The notes under the pieces were generated by a model, which was not told the DNA's origin, searched no databases, and saw only the letters and a list, made by a program, of their open reading frames with translations. Position numbers and translations under genes: made by a program. This document shows, one piece after another, positions 15,050 to 18,024 of a DNA stretch of 18,024 nt (positions are counted from its first letter, which is position 1; the number at the start of each line of letters is the position of its first letter). This DNA is from DATMQA01 sp035566895 (GTDB taxonomy: Bacteria; Verrucomicrobiota; Verrucomicrobiia; Limisphaerales; UBA8199), in assembly GCA_035566895.1 (NCBI GenBank), contig DATMQA010000115.1, forward strand, positions 1 to 18,024, read 5' to 3'.

Positions 15050-15053
15050 GGAG
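15046..15053 (+). promoter_or_regulatory. istA: Ribosome binding site for istA
   Basis: GAGGGGAG, eight bases before ATG 15062. It supports that start over the TTG at 15044 (which lies inside the terminal repeat) and the ATG at 15092 (no such site). It touches the second core repeat, so transposase bound at the left end would cover it. Confidence 0.6.
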
Positions 15054-15061
15054 CATTGCGT

Positions 15062-16681
15062 ATGGGGCAGCCTGTGCTGCTCTTGGGCGCAATGAACGAA
15101 CTCAACGTGAACTTGCAGCATTCGATATTAACTTTGGCGGGCAATGGCTGGTCCAACCGGCGGATTGCGCGAGAACTGGGCATCAACCGGGAGACGGTGG
15201 GCAAGTATTTGCTGCTGGCCCGGCCAAAACCAGCCATTCCGACCCCCGGCTCCGAACCTGATCCAAATTCAAAACCGGCCATTGCGACCTCCGGCTCTGA
15301 ACCTTCCCCGGATTCAAAACCAGCCATTTCGACCGCCGGGTCCGCCGCCGGTCGCCCGAGTCTTTGCCAGCCGCATTCGCCTCAAATTGAAGCGGCGGCT
15401 GGGGTGGGGCTGAGTGCCCAACGGATTTACCAGGACTTGGTTTGTGATCACGGTTTCGTCGGCAGCTATCAAGCCGTAAAACGATTCGTCCGGCATTTGC
15501 GGGAGACACAGCCGATCCCCTTTGTGCGGATGGAGGTCGAGCCGGGAGCCGAGGCTCAGGTGGATTTTGGGCAGGGTGCGTGGGTTGTGGTGGACGGCAA
15601 ACGCAAGCGCCCCCATTTTTTCCGCGTGGTCTTGAGCCACTCACGCAAAGGCTATAGCGAAGTGGTGTGGCGGCAGACCACAGAGTGCTTTATCCGTTGC
15701 CTGGAGAACAGTTATCGCCATTTCGGTGGGGTTCCAAAGACAACGGTCATCGATAATTTACGGGCCGCGGTCACGCGGGCGGATTGGTATGATCCAGACA
15801 TCAACCCGAAGGTGGAAGAGTTTTGTCGGCATTACGGGACGGTGATAATGCCCACCAGGCCGGCCATGCCCCGCCACAAAGGAAAAGTCGAAGCCGGTGT
15901 CAAGTATGGCCAAAACAACGCACTCAAGGGGCGCAAGTTCGCGAGTTTGGCTGAACAAAACCTGTTCTTGTCAGATTGGGAACGGACGGTGGCCGACACG
16001 CGCATTCACGGCACCACCCGGCAACAGGTCATCAAGGTGTTCAACGAGGTGGAGCGGTCCAAACTGTTGCCGTTGCCCGCCAGCTTGTTCCCGGTTTTTG
16101 AAGAAGCGCCGCGCAGTGTCCACCGGGACGGCTACGTTGAGGTCCAACGGGCTTATTACTCGGTGCCCCCGGAGTATGTCGGGCGACAGGTGTGGGTGCG
16201 CTGGGAGTCCCGATTGATCCGCGTCTTTAACCAGCGCCGGGAACAAATCGCACTGCACGCATTGGCCGAACCGGGCAAATTTACCACCGACCCGCTCCAC
16301 CAGCATTCACCGTATCGGCACGTCATTCACCGCAATCTGGATTACCTGTTGGACCGGGCCCGGCTGATCGGCAAACACACCGGGACGTGGGCCGAAGCGA
16401 TGATTCAACAACGCGGCCCTATCGGAACGCGAGTATTGCATGGCCTGTTGGCCCTGGCCGGCAAACATCCCGTGGCTGCGCTGGAAGCCGCCGCTGAGAA
16501 AGCCCTACATCACGGCACTTGGCGTTTACGGGATTTGCGCCTGTTGCTGGAACGGGCTGGGCCGTCGCCGCAACTGGACTTTCTGGAAACTCACCCCTTG
16601 ATCCGGTCGTTGGATGCTTATGAGGCACTGACGCCGGATTGTTTTAACCCTCAACCCAAAACGGTCTATGAGCACGCTTGA
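15062..16681 (+). CDS. istA: IS21-family transposase IstA
   Basis: The 539-aa transposase catalyses cutting and joining at the element's ends. An N-terminal HTH (about 18-52: LTLAGNGWSNRRIARELGINRETVGKYL) is followed by an unusual Pro/Ser-rich stretch of 15-residue repeats (56-94: KPAIPTPGSEPDPNS and two more copies). The rve/RNase H-fold core has a probable DDE triad: D168 in AQVDFGQG, D231 in VIDNLRAAV and E277 in KGKVEAGVKYGQ. A C-terminal Mu-like beta-barrel includes VQRAYYSVPPEYVGRQVWVRW. Length and layout fit the family. The last 14 bases overlap istB, the usual coupling in IS21. The start is chosen from the ribosome site at 15046. Confidence 0.95.
   Translation: MGQPVLLLGAMNELNVNLQHSILTLAGNGWSNRRIARELGINRETVGKYLLLARPKPAIPTPGSEPDPNSKPAIATSGSEPSPDSKPAISTAGSAAGRPSLCQPHSPQIEAAAGVGLSAQRIYQDLVCDHGFVGSYQAVKRFVRHLRETQPIPFVRMEVEPGAEAQVDFGQGAWVVVDGKRKRPHFFRVVLSHSRKGYSEVVWRQTTECFIRCLENSYRHFGGVPKTTVIDNLRAAVTRADWYDPDINPKVEEFCRHYGTVIMPTRPAMPRHKGKVEAGVKYGQNNALKGRKFASLAEQNLFLSDWERTVADTRIHGTTRQQVIKVFNEVERSKLLPLPASLFPVFEEAPRSVHRDGYVEVQRAYYSVPPEYVGRQVWVRWESRLIRVFNQRREQIALHALAEPGKFTTDPLHQHSPYRHVIHRNLDYLLDRARLIGKHTGTWAEAMIQQRGPIGTRVLHGLLALAGKHPVAALEAAAEKALHHGTWRLRDLRLLLERAGPSPQLDFLETHPLIRSLDAYEALTPDCFNPQPKTVYEHA
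15226..15326 (+). repeat. Three in-frame copies of the IS end core inside istA
   Basis: The cores AAAACCAGCCA (15226-15236), AAAACCGGCCA (15271-15281) and AAAACCAGCCA (15316-15326) are spaced exactly 45 bp and lie in the orientation of the left end. Each is followed by ATT, one base and CGACC. They encode the K-P-A-I part of a 15-residue protein repeat. The first and third are identical to the cores at the left end and outer right end; the second is identical to the inner right-end core. Confidence 0.85.
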
Positions 16682-17471
16682 AAACACCCTGAAACAACTC
16701 CGCCTCTCCGGCCTGCTGCAAACCCTGGACGTGCGCCTGCAAGAAGCCGTCGCCAACCGGCTGGGCCATGCCGAGTTCCTGGAACTGATCTGCCAGGACG
16801 AAATCAATGTCCGCCAGCAGCGGCTGATGGAACGCCGCACCAAGGCCGCTGATTTTCGCGGCCTCAAAACGCTGGAGGACTTCGACTGGAGTTTTAATCC
16901 AGCCATCCACCGCAAAGACATTTATGATCTGGCCACCGGCAACTTCATCCGCCAGGCCAAGGATGTCCTCTTCCTTGGGCCGCCCGGCGTGGGTAAAACA
17001 CACTTAGCCCAGGCGGTGGGATATGAGGCCATTAAAATGAACTTTCAGGTGCTCTACCGCTCCATCTTCGACCTGGTGCGCGACTTCATGAAGGACGAAG
17101 CCTTCAGCCAGCAGGACCGAACCCTGCGCCGTTACCTCAACCCGGAGCTTTTAATCATTGACGATTTTGGCCTCAAGCAGTTGCCCAAGAACTCCGGCGA
17201 GCATCTTTTTGAGGTGATCATGCGCCGGTATGAAAACCGGTCCACCATCATGACCAGCAACCGGCCATTGGAGGAATGGGGCAAACTTTTGGGCGACGTG
17301 CCCACCGCCGGGGCGATCCTGGATCGTTTCCTGCACCACGCCCAGACGATTGCCATTACCGGGAGGAGTTACCGGCTCAAAGACCACGCCGCCATTGCCG
17401 GGAAAGAGGATAAAAACAAAAAGGCCAAATCCAAGTCCAACGAACCTTCGACCGCAGAACCGGCGAGCTGA
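16668..17471 (+). CDS. istB: IS21-family ATPase IstB
   Basis: The 267-aa AAA+/DnaC-like helper ATPase of IS21 transposition loads on target DNA and directs IstA. An N-terminal helical IS21 domain (LKQLRLSGLLQTLDVRLQEA) precedes the ATPase core, with Walker A GPPGVGKT (104-111) and Walker B LLIIDDFG (D165-D166). A sensor-like TSNRPLEEWGKLLGD and a C-terminal ILDRFLHHAQTIAITGRSYR follow, as usual for the family. The last residues are a Lys/Ser-rich tail (KEDKNKKAKSKSNEP) that is probably disordered. ATG 16668 overlaps the end of istA by 14 bases in another frame. Confidence 0.95.
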   Translation: MSTLENTLKQLRLSGLLQTLDVRLQEAVANRLGHAEFLELICQDEINVRQQRLMERRTKAADFRGLKTLEDFDWSFNPAIHRKDIYDLATGNFIRQAKDVLFLGPPGVGKTHLAQAVGYEAIKMNFQVLYRSIFDLVRDFMKDEAFSQQDRTLRRYLNPELLIIDDFGLKQLPKNSGEHLFEVIMRRYENRSTIMTSNRPLEEWGKLLGDVPTAGAILDRFLHHAQTIAITGRSYRLKDHAAIAGKEDKNKKAKSKSNEPSTAEPAS

Positions 17472-17493
17472 ATGGCTCGCTTTCCGGTTCTGC
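17454..17493 (+). terminator. Hairpin across the istB stop codon
   Basis: GCAGAACCGG (17454-17463) pairs perfectly with CCGGTTCTGC (17484-17493), and CGAGC (17464-17468) pairs with GCTCG (17475-17479) around a 6-base loop, leaving a 4-base CTTT bulge on one side. The stem is strong, but no run of T follows (TCGTTTAAC), so intrinsic termination is uncertain. It separates the transposition genes from the extra gene and may insulate it or protect the mRNA end. Confidence 0.45.
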
Positions 17494-17519
17494 TCGTTTA
17501 ACTTTGTTGCTCGCACATT

Positions 17520-17882
17520 ATGGACAGCGCGACATATAGACAGCGGACGAGCCGAGCAGACGCTTTTCATAGAGGTACACTCACCGAGACAATTGCAGTT
17601 TTGGAGCGAACGAACACAGATTTGGCACTCAGAGTTCGCGGCCTGCTTGAGCAGTCGCCAATTCCGAAGCCGGAGCGACACGACGGCGGGCCAGAGAGCG
17701 ACATTTTCCGGGTTGAGCTTCTTGTCACCGAAGTCGAGGCTGTTGTCCAGGCATTGGGTTTTGCTGAAGCAGGCGCGGTTGCCGCTGACGGTTCGACGAC
17801 TCGCGAAGCTTCACGATTTGCCACTTTGTTAGATACTTGGTTGCGATATAGAAATCAGTTACACGAGAACCACGCCACTTAA
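17520..17882 (+). CDS. Hypothetical protein, passenger gene inside the IS element
   Basis: A 120-aa product starting MDSATYRQRTSRADAFHRG and ending WLRYRNQLHENHAT, of no family I recognise. It is soluble in character, Glu/Arg/Leu-rich and probably mostly helical (TLTETIAVLERTNTDLALRVRGLLEQ; LLVTEVEAVVQALGFAEAG), with no signal peptide, membrane segment, cysteine or HTH. It begins 48 bases after istB, beyond a strong hairpin, with no clear Shine-Dalgarno site, and ends about 80 bases before the right terminal repeat, so it moves with the element. The coding call rests on its length in a region where the other frames are less protein-like. An overlapping longer frame (17350-17832) starts inside istB and is judged a shadow. 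Confidence 0.55.
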   Translation: MDSATYRQRTSRADAFHRGTLTETIAVLERTNTDLALRVRGLLEQSPIPKPERHDGGPESDIFRVELLVTEVEAVVQALGFAEAGAVAADGSTTREASRFATLLDTWLRYRNQLHENHAT

Positions 17883-17964
17883 CGGTGGAACGAACGGAGC
17901 CAGTAGAAATGAAGAAATTGAAAAGCCCCTTGCCTGCATCAAGAAACCTGATATGAATTAAGCA

Positions 17965-18024
17965 CCTCGGAGTGGCCGGTTTTGATTCGACCCTGACTGG
18001 CTGGTTTTGAAGTGACCCGTGACA
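17965..18024 (-). repeat. IS21 right terminal repeat (two core sites)
   Basis: Inverted relative to the left end. On the plus strand TGGCCGGTTTT lies at 17973-17983 and TGGCTGGTTTT at 17998-18008, 25 bp apart as at the left end, with ATTCGACCC between. The last bases are GTGACA. Confidence 0.9.

Larger units (their letters stand above)
14991..18024 (+). mobile_element. IS21-family insertion sequence, complete, with an extra gene
   Basis: A 3034-bp element bounded by TGTCA...TGACA-type ends (starts TGTCAGCGG, ends CCGTGACA) and carrying istA and istB in the canonical order with overlapping frames. The ends share about 60 bp of imperfect inverted repeat, each containing two copies of an AAAACC(A/G)GCCA core spaced 25 bp. 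IS21 elements are usually about 2-2.6 kb. This one is longer because 493 bp lie between istB and the right repeat, including a 120-aa gene. Both genes are intact and the catalytic residues are present, so the element may be active. The target duplication cannot be checked because the window ends at its last base. Confidence 0.92.

Noticed and set aside
15226..15326. CRISPR-like regular spacing of short repeats
   Set aside because: Only three copies, fully coding, with similar rather than unique spacers and identity to the IS ends; no cas genes.
17350..17832. 160-aa frame overlapping the end of istB and the passenger gene
   Set aside because: It starts within istB in another frame and its composition (many Ser/Arg, no pattern) looks like a shadow; the 17520-17882 frame is more protein-like.
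17484..17900. Passenger gene as an integron cassette (GTTTAAC before and ACTTAAC at the end)
   Set aside because: ACTTAAC fits RYYYAAC, but GTTTAAC does not fit GTTRRRY and no paired inner sites or attC-like fold were found.
17909..17956. 15-aa frame (MKKLKSPLPASRNLI) with a GGAG upstream
   Set aside because: Too short to support as a gene without conservation data.

Overview
The window looks like a chromosomal segment (possibly a contig end) from a member of the Verrucomicrobiota, probably a Pedosphaera/Limisphaera-like lineage. This assignment is an inference from gene content. The pointers are a type II pseudopilin with the [28 protein letters not shown] signature in which the remaining sequence is a secreted domain, autotransporter-associated beta-strand repeats without a barrel, LamG/Ig/F5-8 multidomain secreted proteins, and a XylR-type regulator joining a LacI-like sensor to an AraC HTH. 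No rRNA or other taxonomic marker is present.

Layout. Positions 1-740 (+ strand) hold the end of a VOC/glyoxalase-fold gene and a LysR gene cut off after its DNA-binding domain, preceded by a palindromic operator-like site. Positions 740-13295 are all on the minus strand and read right to left: a three-domain F-type (fucose) lectin with LamG (13295-10128), a 1318-aa beta-strand-repeat/GH29 alpha-L-fucosidase/F5-8C protein (10095-6139), a pseudopilin (6142-5435), a second GH29 fucosidase with F5-8C domain (5399-3744), a remnant of a sodium:solute symporter, an L-rhamnose/L-fucose mutarotase-like lipoprotein (3440-3024), an SDR resembling L-fucose dehydrogenase (3027-2257), a broken SDR resembling 2-keto-3-deoxy-L-fuconate dehydrogenase, and a LysR regulator. 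A divergent XylR/AraC-type regulator (13483-14724, +) sits at the head of this array and is its likely controller.

Together the minus-strand genes read as a fucoside-scavenging locus: fucose recognition outside the cell (lectin), release (two GH29 enzymes), secretion help (pseudopilin), uptake (symporter), anomer conversion (mutarotase) and oxidation through the non-phosphorylative L-fucose route (two SDRs). The extracellular half is intact. The uptake/catabolic half is decaying: the symporter has lost about five sixths of its length and is frameshifted, and the second SDR has an internal deletion and a frameshift.

Positions 14991-18024 are a complete IS21-family element with long multi-repeat ends, istA/istB with a 14-bp overlap, and an unusual 0.5-kb tail carrying a 120-aa gene of unknown function. 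The N-terminal part of istA contains three in-frame, 45-bp-spaced copies of the same 11-bp core that makes up the element's ends. I consider this the most unusual feature of the window. The window stops exactly at the last base of the element.
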